DNA of 32,257 bases from a bacterium (GTDB taxonomy: Bacteria > Desulfobacterota > DSWW01), in contig JANQFG010000219.1 in the NCBI GenBank assembly GCA_028277985.1, forward strand, positions 1 through 32,257, read 5' to 3'. Positions 8,478-16,491 of this stretch are shown one piece after another (the stretch's first letter is position 1; every line of letters starts with the position of its first letter). The position numbers were made by a program, and so were the translations under genes. Under the pieces are notes generated by a model. The model had not been told where the DNA came from, did not search any database, and was given only the letters and a program-made list of their open reading frames with translations.

Positions 8478-8525
8478 TATTCTATTGTACACATAAAAGT
8501 GCGAACCGCAAAGCGTGGATGTGTG

Positions 8526-9293
8526 CTAGTTGATGAGTCTCCTGGCCAGCGAGCGCATGGCGATCTCTACGAGCAGGATCGTGGTCCCGAGGACATAGAG
8601 AAGCTTCCAGACAAAGTACGGCGAGCCTGTGCCGGAAACGATCGCTCGGATGACGTCCACGACCGAGGTGAGCGGAATCGCCCAGAGGATGCACTGCATG
8701 GCAAAGGGCAGACGGTCGAGAGGAAAGTAGGTGCCGCAAAGGAAGATCAAGGGGAATAGGATCGCAAAAAAGAATTGGAAGTGCTCGAATTCCTTCGCCC
8801 GGGAGCATACGATCAGGGAGACCGCGGCGAAGTTGACGCCCCCGACCACGATGATCGGGAATGCCGCCAGGGCGAGGGGATGATCGAAGACGCCGATCAC
8901 GAACATCACGACGAAGAGCACGGCCGAGCTGATCAGGGACTTGGTGGCACCCCACATTACCTCCCCAAAGGCCACCTCATCGGGCGTGACCGGTGTACTG
9001 ATGATTGCATCGAAGGTGTTCTGGTACTTCATTCTGTAGAAGCTCGAGTAGGTACACTCAAAGGCTGCCCGCAGCATCGATTCGGTGACGAGAATGCCCG
9101 CCGTGACGAAGATCAGATACGGCATCCCGTCGATCTCTCCCACGTAGTGACCCACGCCAAGCCCCATGATGAGCAGCAGGCTGATCGGCTGAACAAAAGG
9201 GGGCAGCACGTTCGTCTTCCACCCTCGTCGGTAAACCGTAAAATTGCGCAGCCACACGTACACCCAGGACCGATTCAACTTGGCTATGTGCAT
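8526..9293 (-). CDS. ABC-2 type transporter permease
   Basis: This membrane permease has about 255 residues and roughly six hydrophobic segments. It is of the ABC-2 export type related to NodJ/DrrB-like proteins. GLGVGHYVG, the amphipathic stretch around FDAIISTPV, and LIFLCGTYFPLDRLP near the C-terminus are typical. It pairs with the ATPase encoded upstream. The ATG at 9293 is preferred because GAGAAGGGA lies a few bases upstream; an ATG at 9314 would add seven residues. The cargo cannot be told from sequence; lipids, polyketides or oligosaccharides are known substrates of the family. Confidence 0.9.
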   Translation of the reverse strand: MHIAKLNRSWVYVWLRNFTVYRRGWKTNVLPPFVQPISLLLIMGLGVGHYVGEIDGMPYLIFVTAGILVTESMLRAAFECTYSSFYRMKYQNTFDAIISTPVTPDEVAFGEVMWGATKSLISSAVLFVVMFVIGVFDHPLALAAFPIIVVGGVNFAAVSLIVCSRAKEFEHFQFFFAILFPLIFLCGTYFPLDRLPFAMQCILWAIPLTSVVDVIRAIVSGTGSPYFVWKLLYVLGTTILLVEIAMRSLARRLIN

Positions 9294-9337
9294 TCTCGTC
9301 CCTTCTCCACCCATCCCCGGACGTCCGAGTGGCAGTC

Positions 9338-9380
9338 AGGTATGAGGTATAAGGTCTTAGCTGTTAGGTATCAGCTCCCA
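9338..9380 (+). repeat. Degenerate AGGTNTN heptad array
   Basis: Six consecutive seven-base units share an AG(G/C)TNTN pattern: AGGTATG, AGGTATA, AGGTCTT, AGCTGTT, AGGTATC, AGCTCCC. They lie between the permease start and the ATPase stop. A related array lies on the opposite strand at 9420-9447. The periodicity is seen directly; a function is not known. Confidence 0.6.
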
Positions 9381-9419
9381 GCGTCACCACCCAACGAGGA
9401 GGCTTGAGGGGTGGCCGAC

Positions 9420-9447
9420 ACCTCAAAGCTTACGGCTAACACCTCGC
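9420..9447 (-). repeat. Inverted AG-heptad array after the ABC ATPase stop
   Basis: On the minus strand, four units AGGTGTT, AGCCGTA, AGCTTTG, AGGTGTC follow 4-5 bases after the ATPase TGA. They share the heptad pattern of 9338-9380 in inverted orientation, leaving about 40 bp between the arrays. Confidence 0.5.
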
Positions 9448-9450
9448 ATT

Positions 9451-10389
9451 TCACGCATCCTGGGAGAGTTCTCTTCCGGTAAGCTTCAGAAAGACGTCCT
9501 CTAGCGTGGAAGGCCTCATGATCGGGTCGTACGCCGCCACGGACTCGATACCGCCTGTGAGCGTCTCGCTCCGGTCGGCGTATACGTAGACCCGGTCTCC
9601 GTAACGTTCGACCCTGCAGGCGGAACCATCGAAGCCGGATCGGACCGCTCCCTCCGCATCGCCCCCATTGACCGGAACCTCGAGGGTGAATCGCCCGATG
9701 TGCCGCCTCACCAGGTCCTGCGGGGCGCCTCGCTCGATGATCTTTCCCGCATTCATGATCACGATTTCATCGCAGAGGCTCTCGGCCTCGTCCATGTAGT
9801 GAGTCGTCATCAACAGCGTGATGCCCTGCCTCTTCAATGCCCGCAGGCGTCTCCAGATGAGATGTCGCACCTGCGGGTCCAGACCGGTCGTCGGTTCGTC
9901 GAGCACGAGAATGCGCGGGCCGTTGATCAGCGCGCGGGCGATCAGGAGCCGCCGTTGCATCCCTCCGGAAAGCTCCGGCACCCGTGCGCTCTTTCGGTCC
10001 GCGAGCTTGACGAAGTCCAGGAGTTCTTCGGCCCGCCTCCTTGCCTCGGCACTCGGAATCGAGTGATAGCGCGCGAAGAGCATCAGGTTCTCGTGAACGG
10101 TGAGGTCCTCATCGAGGCTGCTGTGCTGCGGTACGATCCCGATGCTCTGCTTGATCTTCCTCTCGTCCCTGCCCGGGTCCATTCCGAGCACCCGAAGCGA
10201 ACCCCGGGTAGGTACGGAAAGACAGCAGATCATTCTCATGACCGTGGTCTTCCCGGCACCGTTCGGCCCCAGGAACCCGAAGGAGACGCCGTACGGCACT
10301 TCACAGGAGATCCCGTCCACGGCCCTGATCGGTCCGAAATGTTTCACCAGGTCGACGGCCTCTACGGCCAGATTGCTGCCCACGATCAA
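9451..10389 (-). CDS. ABC transporter ATP-binding protein
   Basis: This 312-residue ATPase powers the ABC-2 permease encoded downstream. Walker A GPNGAGKTT is at 41-49, the Q-loop is in VPQHSS, signature LSGGMQ is at 140-145, Walker B LVLDEP is at 161-166, and the switch His is in TTHYMDEAE. A C-terminal extension of about 80 residues resembles that of DrrA/NodI-type exporters. The start is a TTG at 10389, overlapping the upstream TGA as TTGA and preceded by GGGGGAG; a GTG at 10383 is the alternative. It is translationally coupled to the acidic membrane protein gene. Confidence 0.95.
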   Translation of the reverse strand: MIVGSNLAVEAVDLVKHFGPIRAVDGISCEVPYGVSFGFLGPNGAGKTTVMRMICCLSVPTRGSLRVLGMDPGRDERKIKQSIGIVPQHSSLDEDLTVHENLMLFARYHSIPSAEARRRAEELLDFVKLADRKSARVPELSGGMQRRLLIARALINGPRILVLDEPTTGLDPQVRHLIWRRLRALKRQGITLLMTTHYMDEAESLCDEIVIMNAGKIIERGAPQDLVRRHIGRFTLEVPVNGGDAEGAVRSGFDGSACRVERYGDRVYVYADRSETLTGGIESVAAYDPIMRPSTLEDVFLKLTGRELSQDA

Positions 10390-11156
10390 CCCTCTCCCCC
10401 AACCTCTGTCTCATCCGAATATCGGGTTATGGACAACCCTTTGAGGTCCAATTCCTCAACCGCTATGCCTGTGGCATCGCCGACAATTTCCAGGATGTGG
10501 CCTTCGAGGAAGTACAGATCCCTCTCCTCGATCGATACGACCACTCGAGGGTCCGCTCCCGAAACGATCAGATCATGCTTGATCTTCGGCATGCCGCGAC
10601 GGAGGGCCTCCTGCCCTTTCGGATGTCGAAACGGGCCATAGAGATTGAAACGAACGTAGTGCTCCCCCCCGAGGGAAGCGGTGATCACGTGTACACGCTT
10701 CCCAAGCTTCGTTTCCTTCCTGACCGTTCCTTCCGGGGCCATCAGGAACAGCAGCACGGCCGACACGACAGACAGGCCGACCAGGGCGGCGAGGATCCAT
10801 ATCCAATACCCGGCCAGAAGCGCAAGTAGTCCCGGCCGGGCCGGCTGCTCTTCCTCGGGTTCCTCAGGCTCCACCACGGCCGGTTCCGCCACGGCCGGTT
10901 CGACGGACTCCTCCTTTGGCTCCTCCTCGGGCTTGACCTCCATCCGGTCCAACTCGAGACGGTCGTCGATGTCGTCAGGCTGGGGCTCCCCCACGGCCTC
11001 GATCTTCGGCACTTCCTCTTGCTCGGCCGCGGGCTCCTCTACCGCCTCGATCTTTGGCGCTTCCCGTGCTTCCGCCTCAGGCTCCTCCACCGCCTCGATC
11101 TTCGGCTCCTCCTCTTCCTTCGCCTCAGCGATCGGCTCTTCCTTTTCTTCCTTCAT
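10386..11156 (-). CDS. Acidic repeat protein with one membrane helix
   Basis: This 256-residue protein has three regions. An acidic, Glu/Pro/Ala-rich, probably disordered stretch covers residues 1-105. One membrane helix lies at about 116-140. A folded C-terminal domain of about 115 residues should lie outside the membrane if the acidic end is cytoplasmic. Within the acidic part, PKIEAVEEP-type units repeat with a 16-residue period at Pro18, Pro34 and Pro50, and the DNA repeats too. The topology and the RRGMPKIKHDLI segment recall FliL-like proteins, but the match is weak. It is the first gene of the ABC exporter operon and overlaps the ATPase gene, so an accessory role in that transporter is possible. 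I do not recognise it with confidence. Confidence 0.75.
   Translation of the reverse strand: MKEEKEEPIAEAKEEEEPKIEAVEEPEAEAREAPKIEAVEEPAAEQEEVPKIEAVGEPQPDDIDDRLELDRMEVKPEEEPKEESVEPAVAEPAVVEPEEPEEEQPARPGLLALLAGYWIWILAALVGLSVVSAVLLFLMAPEGTVRKETKLGKRVHVITASLGGEHYVRFNLYGPFRHPKGQEALRRGMPKIKHDLIVSGADPRVVVSIEERDLYFLEGHILEIVGDATGIAVEELDLKGLSITRYSDETEVGGEG
10962..11105 (-). repeat. 48-bp coding tandem repeat (three units)
   Basis: Three imperfect 48-bp units encode 16-residue repeats starting at PKIEAV. They may vary in number by slippage between strains. Confidence 0.65.
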
Positions 11157-11303
11157 CGAGTCTCCCGGAATGATGGGCTGCGTCGAAAGATCGCTTCACA
11201 TTCTACACACGAAATGGTACTTTGCCCAGTGTCCGTCGTGGCATACGTGCTCGAGGTTCAGTCCCGGAAACCGCCCCACCCACTTGAACCCAATTCGTGA
11301 TCC

Positions 11304-13316
11304 ATGAAAGCGGACACAGACCACACCATACCGGATGCCCCATCCTTCAAGAAGCTGATCCTGGACAGGCGAGGTTCCTTCGGGACCCTCAACGTGGCCC
11401 GATTGGGTGAGCTGATTCGACGCATTTCGAGTGAGAGGCGGAAGGCCTTCGAGACCGTACCCATCTTGGTTCACCTGAATGCCGAGGGCCTGCCCGGCTA
11501 TGTGGACCACCCACGCACCCCACATGGTATCTACCGGTTCTACGAGTCCGGCTTCTGGAAGATCGGCAGGAAACGCCTGGGGATCGATGAGGCGTCCTCG
11601 TCCACCTTTCTGCTGAAGAGGTACTATGTCCGTGGCATCTACCTCGCGGGGAGCGCAGGAACCCTCGGACAGACCACGGTCTCAGACCTCAACTACTGGA
11701 TCGTCCTCGACCCGGAATCCGTGGACGAGCAACAACGAGAGCTCCTGTTGAAGAAACTCGACGGGATCAGGGAGTGGGCGCTCGAAAACCATGGTCAGGC
11801 CTTGACCTTCCTGGTCCTGGATTTCGACCAGATCCGAAAGAACGATTTCTCCTCCCTGGGAGATCCCTATCGAATGCTTCCCCATGGGCACTTGTTGAAA
11901 GAGGAATTCTACCGAACCTCCCTCCTGATCGGCGGACAGATTCCTTTCTGGGCGGTACTCCCCGACGGACTGAAAGATGATACGTACGCACGCTGGACCG
12001 AGGAGGCCCGCCGATTGTCGGATCCGGATTTCCTCGCAGAGGACTATGTGGACCTGGGGCCTGTCAGCTCCATCCCCCGGGGGGAATGCGCCCCTGCGCT
12101 GCTGACCCAAATCTACCGGTTTCAAGAGGATCCGGTCCGATCGCTGATCAAGGCATCGCTCGTGGCCCACCATTCTTTCTTCCAGGAGCACGAAGGCCTG
12201 CTCTGCGACAGCATCAAGCGTTCGTTCAGCACACCGAAGTCGAAGGGCGAGCCTCCGGCCCCCTCCACATACGGTTTCGAGCGGGCGGTCCGGCTCCACG
12301 AGGGCCTCGACGACGAGGAAGGGGTTCATCTGATCAGAAGATGTGCGTATCTCCGGATGGCAGGCTACCCCGGCCCGCCTCCGTCGGAGGATAGCCACCC
12401 CTCCCGGGATGCCTTGGATCGATTCCGAAGAGAGTGGGCCTGGTCGTCGGACGAGGCGCGCCACAATGAGGCCTACACGGACTGGACCGAAGCGGAGCGA
12501 CTCGGCCTGGAGGCTCGCATCCTTCACAAGCTCTGGCTTCTTTTCGACCTGGTGGACAAAGCCGGAGAGGGACCGAAGGAGAAAGGGGTGAGAAGGCCCC
12601 GAGACCTGGATCGATTGCGAAAAAGGGTGGAAGAAAGGCTGGCGAGCCGCCCGGACCGCATCCCGTACGCCTCGGCCCCCCTTCGTGCCAGACGGGGTTC
12701 ACTTACCGTACGCGTCGAGCCCGGAAAGGATTCTGCGGGCGGAGAGCGTTGGGTCGTCCACGATCACTGGAGCCCTGCTTCCCGCAAGGACGGCTCCCCC
12801 CTTTTCTCGGACGTCCACCTGGCCCGGGTCCTGGGTTGGATCGTGCTGAACGGTCTGTACGATCCGAAGCGCACCTCTGTGGTCTTCACCCATGCCGGGA
12901 GCGCCACATTCGCGAAGCGTGCAGAGGTCTTCCTCCTGGACCTCCTGCGGTTCTTTCCCCTGCAGCCCTCTGCCGAGGTTCTTCACTCCGATCATGCCTG
13001 GCAGAAGCTCCTGGTCATCCTGAGGCCCGACCTCGGCGGGGGCCGGCAGGACCTCTCCTCCGCGGATTTCCTGATCCAGGACACATGGGGCGGCCTGTTC
13101 CATGTCCCCCTGGATCTGGGTCAAGTTGAAAACAATCTGCTCAGATGCTATGAAATAGCCACTCGGGTGCGGCAATACCAGGGGGGAGCCGCGGCTGCTG
13201 GATGGGAGTACCTGATTCACCATTCCCGCACAATCGAGGGCACCCAGGCCGCGAAAAACATCGAAGAGTTCATCGAAACCGTTCGTGACGATGACTCCGG
13301 GAAGCCCGTGCCATGA
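11304..13316 (+). CDS. Class I adenylate cyclase-like protein
   Basis: This 670-residue cytoplasmic protein resembles class I (CyaA-type) adenylate cyclases, which make cAMP from ATP. The N-terminal part carries the nucleotidyltransferase motif GSAGT at 116-120, followed by SDLNYWIVLD. The stretch around HLLKEEFYRTSLLIGGQIPFWAVLP and the later LLTQIYRFQEDPVRSLIKASL match the conserved blocks. E. coli CyaA has SDLD at the active site, and here the second carboxylate is Asn130. It is shorter than CyaA (848 residues), lacking much of the regulatory tail. The ATG at 11304 has no clear Shine-Dalgarno site. Its TGA overlaps the next ATG as ATGA, coupling it to the receiver-TPR protein. It may be a working variant or a nucleotide-binding pseudoenzyme. 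Confidence 0.75.
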   Translation: MKADTDHTIPDAPSFKKLILDRRGSFGTLNVARLGELIRRISSERRKAFETVPILVHLNAEGLPGYVDHPRTPHGIYRFYESGFWKIGRKRLGIDEASSSTFLLKRYYVRGIYLAGSAGTLGQTTVSDLNYWIVLDPESVDEQQRELLLKKLDGIREWALENHGQALTFLVLDFDQIRKNDFSSLGDPYRMLPHGHLLKEEFYRTSLLIGGQIPFWAVLPDGLKDDTYARWTEEARRLSDPDFLAEDYVDLGPVSSIPRGECAPALLTQIYRFQEDPVRSLIKASLVAHHSFFQEHEGLLCDSIKRSFSTPKSKGEPPAPSTYGFERAVRLHEGLDDEEGVHLIRRCAYLRMAGYPGPPPSEDSHPSRDALDRFRREWAWSSDEARHNEAYTDWTEAERLGLEARILHKLWLLFDLVDKAGEGPKEKGVRRPRDLDRLRKRVEERLASRPDRIPYASAPLRARRGSLTVRVEPGKDSAGGERWVVHDHWSPASRKDGSPLFSDVHLARVLGWIVLNGLYDPKRTSVVFTHAGSATFAKRAEVFLLDLLRFFPLQPSAEVLHSDHAWQKLLVILRPDLGGGRQDLSSADFLIQDTWGGLFHVPLDLGQVENNLLRCYEIATRVRQYQGGAAAAGWEYLIHHSRTIEGTQAAKNIEEFIETVRDDDSGKPVP

Positions 13317-14323
13317 CCAAGCTCTCGTTTCTTGTGGTCGACAACAATTCGATCGCCGTCCGAGAACTCAGCGACGGCCTCCAATACCTCGGATACAAGG
13401 AAGTCCAGGAGGCCCGAAACGGCAGCGAGGCGTGGAGCGTCCTCAAGATCAGGAACTATGACTGCGTAATCTCCGCATGGGACATGCCCGAGATGTCAGG
13501 CCTCGGGTTGCTGAAGGTCCTTCGGAACGACGACCGGTACATCAATCTGCCCTTCTTCCTGACCGACCACGCGTTCACACAGGCAAAGGTTATCGATGCG
13601 GGCCGTGCCGGGGTCACCGGCCTGATCGTGAAGCCCTTCCAGGTGGATACCCTGAAGAAGAAAATCGAGACCATGTCGCAGATCATGGAGATCTGCGTTC
13701 CGGATGAGGTGCGGCTGCCCTTCCTCGAGGGTATGAAGCTGCTCGAGAACGGAAAGTACGAGGATGCGCTTGATCGGTTCGAACAGATGCTCGACCAGGG
13801 CGAGAGCGCGGAGATCTACTACAACATAGGCTACATCAAGACCGTGAAGGGGGAGTACGCAGGAGCCATCGAGGCGTTCCGCAAGGCGACCAAGCTGGAC
13901 CGGTACTTTGCCAAAGCATACGAAGCCATGGGCCGCGCCTTCAAGGCCATGGGAAAGACAAAGGAGTCGGCGGCGACCCTGAAGAAGGCTGCCGACATCT
14001 ACATGAGCGACGAGAAGGAGGAGCAGGCAGAGGGGATCCTGAACGAAATCCTCGAAGAGAACCCGGATACCATCAACATCTACAACACCCTCGGTGTCCT
14101 TTACCGGAAGAGAGGGGATTATCAGGCGGCCCTCGACCAGTATCGCAAGGGACTGAAGATCCATCCGGACCAGCCGAAGCTGTACTACAATATTGGACGC
14201 CTGCACGTGGACCTGAAGGATCTGGAGCAGGCAAAGGCGAATTTCAACAAAGCCCTCTCCCTGGACCCGGATTTCGCGGAAGCGAAGGAGGCGATCGAAG
14301 CGATCGAGCTCGGACGCGTCTAG
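13313..14323 (+). CDS. Receiver domain-TPR protein with phospho-site lost
   Basis: This 336-residue protein has an N-terminal CheY-like receiver (about 5-125) and about five TPR units (about 135-330). In CheY the phospho-acceptor sits in VISDWNMP; here the segment is VISAWDMPEMSG, with Ala55 at the acceptor position. The acidic pair is also changed, from DD to Asp10-Asn11. The Thr in FLTDHA and the Lys in IVKPFQ are kept. The receiver therefore probably does not take up phosphate at the usual site and may serve as a docking module, with the TPRs binding partners. It overlaps the cyclase-like gene by 4 bp, so the two products probably act together. Confidence 0.9.
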   Translation: MTKLSFLVVDNNSIAVRELSDGLQYLGYKEVQEARNGSEAWSVLKIRNYDCVISAWDMPEMSGLGLLKVLRNDDRYINLPFFLTDHAFTQAKVIDAGRAGVTGLIVKPFQVDTLKKKIETMSQIMEICVPDEVRLPFLEGMKLLENGKYEDALDRFEQMLDQGESAEIYYNIGYIKTVKGEYAGAIEAFRKATKLDRYFAKAYEAMGRAFKAMGKTKESAATLKKAADIYMSDEKEEQAEGILNEILEENPDTINIYNTLGVLYRKRGDYQAALDQYRKGLKIHPDQPKLYYNIGRLHVDLKDLEQAKANFNKALSLDPDFAEAKEAIEAIELGRV

Positions 14324-14329
14324 AGAGGG

Positions 14330-15025
14330 CTATCCCTCGTTTTTCAGACGTTTCCGAAGCTTGTCGATGTGCCCGGCCGGGTAGACCTCGGTGGGGCATA
14401 CCCTGCTGCAAAGCAGGGCCCGCCGGCAGCGGCCGACCCCGTTTTCCGAACCCGCCACGTCGAGCAGACCGGTCATCTGCGAAGAGTCTTTCTCGATCTC
14501 CCTGGAGGTTGCGGCCAGCCCGGCCGGCCCGATGAACTCCTCAGGTGTCCGCGGAACCGGACAGGCCGACTCGCAGGACCCGCATTCGATGCAGCTCTCG
14601 AACCGTTCGTAGCGTGTCAGCCCATGGGCCGTGGAAGCCTCCCGATTCCATTCACTCTCTCTCAAATAGGTCATCCCCGGGGGGATCTGCTCGTAGAAGG
14701 GCCGCATATCGACGACCAGGTCTCCCAGTCGCGGGAAACCGGCCAGCGGCTCCAGGACAACTTCCTCGGTTTCGAGATCCCACACGACGGTCACACACGC
14801 GAGCCGCTCGGTCCCGTTGACCCTGCAGGCGCAGGTTCCGCAGGAGGAGTGATGACAGGAGTGCCGGTAGAGAAGAGAGGGATCATTCCGGGTGCGCAGC
14901 ATCTCCAGGGCATCGAGCACGGTGTCCCGGGGCCCCACATCGAGATCGAAGACCTGGAATCGAGGGGGGCCCTCCTCTCCGGGTCGGTACCGGAAAAGCT
15001 TGAATTGAATCCGTCGTGACTCCAT
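14330..15025 (-). CDS. SdhB/FrdB-like iron-sulfur subunit
   Basis: This 231-residue electron-transfer subunit has the full SdhB cysteine pattern. A [2Fe-2S] set is at Cys57, 62, 65 and 77. A ferredoxin-type CIECGSCESACP is at Cys145, 148, 151 and 155. A second set CRRALLCSRVCP is at Cys200, 206 and 210. In succinate dehydrogenases these carry [2Fe-2S], [4Fe-4S] and [3Fe-4S] centres and pass electrons to quinone. The ATG at 15025, preceded by GAAGGGA, sits 4 bp after the stop of the GlpA-like flavoprotein gene. No SdhA or SdhC is present, so it probably serves that flavoprotein. Confidence 0.85.
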   Translation of the reverse strand: MESRRIQFKLFRYRPGEEGPPRFQVFDLDVGPRDTVLDALEMLRTRNDPSLLYRHSCHHSSCGTCACRVNGTERLACVTVVWDLETEEVVLEPLAGFPRLGDLVVDMRPFYEQIPPGMTYLRESEWNREASTAHGLTRYERFESCIECGSCESACPVPRTPEEFIGPAGLAATSREIEKDSSQMTGLLDVAGSENGVGRCRRALLCSRVCPTEVYPAGHIDKLRKRLKNEG

Positions 15026-15029
15026 CGAT

Positions 15030-16226
15030 TCATCCCTTCGAGAAGAAGGCCTTGTGGGGCAGGAGCACCGTCTCCCGGGTCCGGCACGGGGCTTCCAGAC
15101 CCAGCTTTGTACAAACGAGATCCACCACTGTCTCCGCCATGCCACGCAGGGTGGTGGCCTTGCCGCCGGCAACGCTCACGAGGCCGTCTACCCCGTCCTC
15201 GGCCTGGTGGTCATAACAGCGGAAGGCGCGACTCATGGCCCTGCCGCCTTCTCCGTTCTTCCCCCCAATCAAAGGGCGCGCCGCGACCCATGCGGCCCTC
15301 ACAGGAGCGGCCGTCAGAGCCGGGATCATCTCGGATCCCTTCTCGATCATCCTTTCGATATGTCCTTCCGGGCAGACGAGCGCTTCCTCCGGGGTGTCGA
15401 CGAACCAGGAGGTCGTCCCCACAACCGACAGGTTTCGCTGAGGCACGATGATGTCTGCATCTCCCGGAGGGGAAAGGCGGTTGATCACCATGTTCGCAAG
15501 CCTTCCCCGCACCGCCACCATCACCCCAGGGGTCGGCTGGATCGGAACCGTCGCACCGGCCATCCCAGCGACCTGACCGGCCCAGGGGCCGGCCGCGTTC
15601 ACGACAAGATCACCCTGGATCGTGTACTGTCGGTCTGTTCGCCGATCGAGGACCTGCACACCCGTGACCCTGCCTGCTGCGCTCTCGAGACCGATCGCCT
15701 CCGTAAAGGTACGGACATCGGCCCCGTTGGTACGCGCAGTAGCGAAGAACATCATGGGAAGTCGCCACGCATCTATCGTGCCGTCCGGCACCTGTATGGC
15801 AAGGCGAACTCGCGGGTTGAGCTTCGGCTCCAGGGCCAGTGCCGTCTTCCCATCGACCAAACGCGTGGGTATGCCGCACGCACGGCAGCGCTCGAGGAAC
15901 GGTTCACTGAAGGCCTCCTCCGCTTCGGAGAGGGCGACGAAGAGCCCGTCATTCAGCTCCAGGGCCGGGCGGGCGATCCTGCGGAGAATCTCGTTCTCTT
16001 CTACACATTCAACCGCGGACTCCGGATCGTTGAAGGCGTATCGGGCCCCGCTGTGCAGCTGCCCGTGATGTCTTCCCGTGGTGCCCGAGGTCAGCTCGCC
16101 CCTTTCCACCAGGACGGCTTCGATGCCCCTCAGGGTCAGGTCGTGGAGAATGGCCCCGCCGGTCCCCCCTCCCCCGACGACGATCACGGGATATCGCTCT
16201 GGTTGTCTCTTTGCTGTGGCAGACAT
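15030..16226 (-). CDS. GlpA-like FAD-dependent glycerol-3-phosphate dehydrogenase
   Basis: This 398-residue flavoprotein has an N-terminal dinucleotide-binding motif VVGGGGTGGAI, a TSGTTGRHHGQLHSG stretch typical of GlpA/GlpD, and a C-terminal GGKATTLRGMAE. It should oxidise glycerol-3-phosphate to dihydroxyacetone phosphate or act on a similar hydroxy acid. It is shorter than E. coli GlpA (542 residues) because the C-terminal Fer2_BFD-like region is absent. The next gene supplies iron-sulfur centres instead of a GlpC. The ATG is at 16226. The divergent neighbour is the KamA-family gene. Confidence 0.85.
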   Translation of the reverse strand: MSATAKRQPERYPVIVVGGGGTGGAILHDLTLRGIEAVLVERGELTSGTTGRHHGQLHSGARYAFNDPESAVECVEENEILRRIARPALELNDGLFVALSEAEEAFSEPFLERCRACGIPTRLVDGKTALALEPKLNPRVRLAIQVPDGTIDAWRLPMMFFATARTNGADVRTFTEAIGLESAAGRVTGVQVLDRRTDRQYTIQGDLVVNAAGPWAGQVAGMAGATVPIQPTPGVMVAVRGRLANMVINRLSPPGDADIIVPQRNLSVVGTTSWFVDTPEEALVCPEGHIERMIEKGSEMIPALTAAPVRAAWVAARPLIGGKNGEGGRAMSRAFRCYDHQAEDGVDGLVSVAGGKATTLRGMAETVVDLVCTKLGLEAPCRTRETVLLPHKAFFSKG

Positions 16227-16258
16227 GACTCTGTCATCCGAAAGGGGCCATCAAGTAT

Positions 16259-16321
16259 GGGCCAAGGGCCGTCGGGCACGGGCAAGGGCACGAAAGCCAC
16301 TTGTCACCCGCCACTAGCCAC
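16259..16321. repeat. GGGCAC hexads facing AGTGGCT heptads
   Basis: On the plus strand GGGCAC, GGGCAA and GGGCAC run in tandem at 16274-16291, preceded by two GGGCC-type units. On the minus strand of 16296-16321, units GTGGCTA, GTGGCGG, GTGACAA and GTGGC follow each other with a period of seven. The 11-mer GCCACTTGTCA (16296-16306) recurs at 7018-7028. The arrays lie in the divergent gap between the GlpA-like and KamA genes. Confidence 0.5.
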
Positions 16322-16491
16322 AAAGCACGCCCGGTTGCGAAGAACCGGCAATAGCGGTCTTGCCGGCGTCGAGCCGAGAACGCAGTATAGGACGGACAGA
16401 GACCGCTGATCAAACCCGTCGCATCCCTTGCCGGAAAGGTGACAGCGGCCTGGTTATGTCTCATAATTCCTGATGAAGGAGGAATATCGAG

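Noticed and set aside
14330..15025. A succinate dehydrogenase operon
   Set aside because: Only the iron-sulfur subunit is SdhB-like. The flavoprotein next to it is GlpA-like, and no membrane anchor is present.
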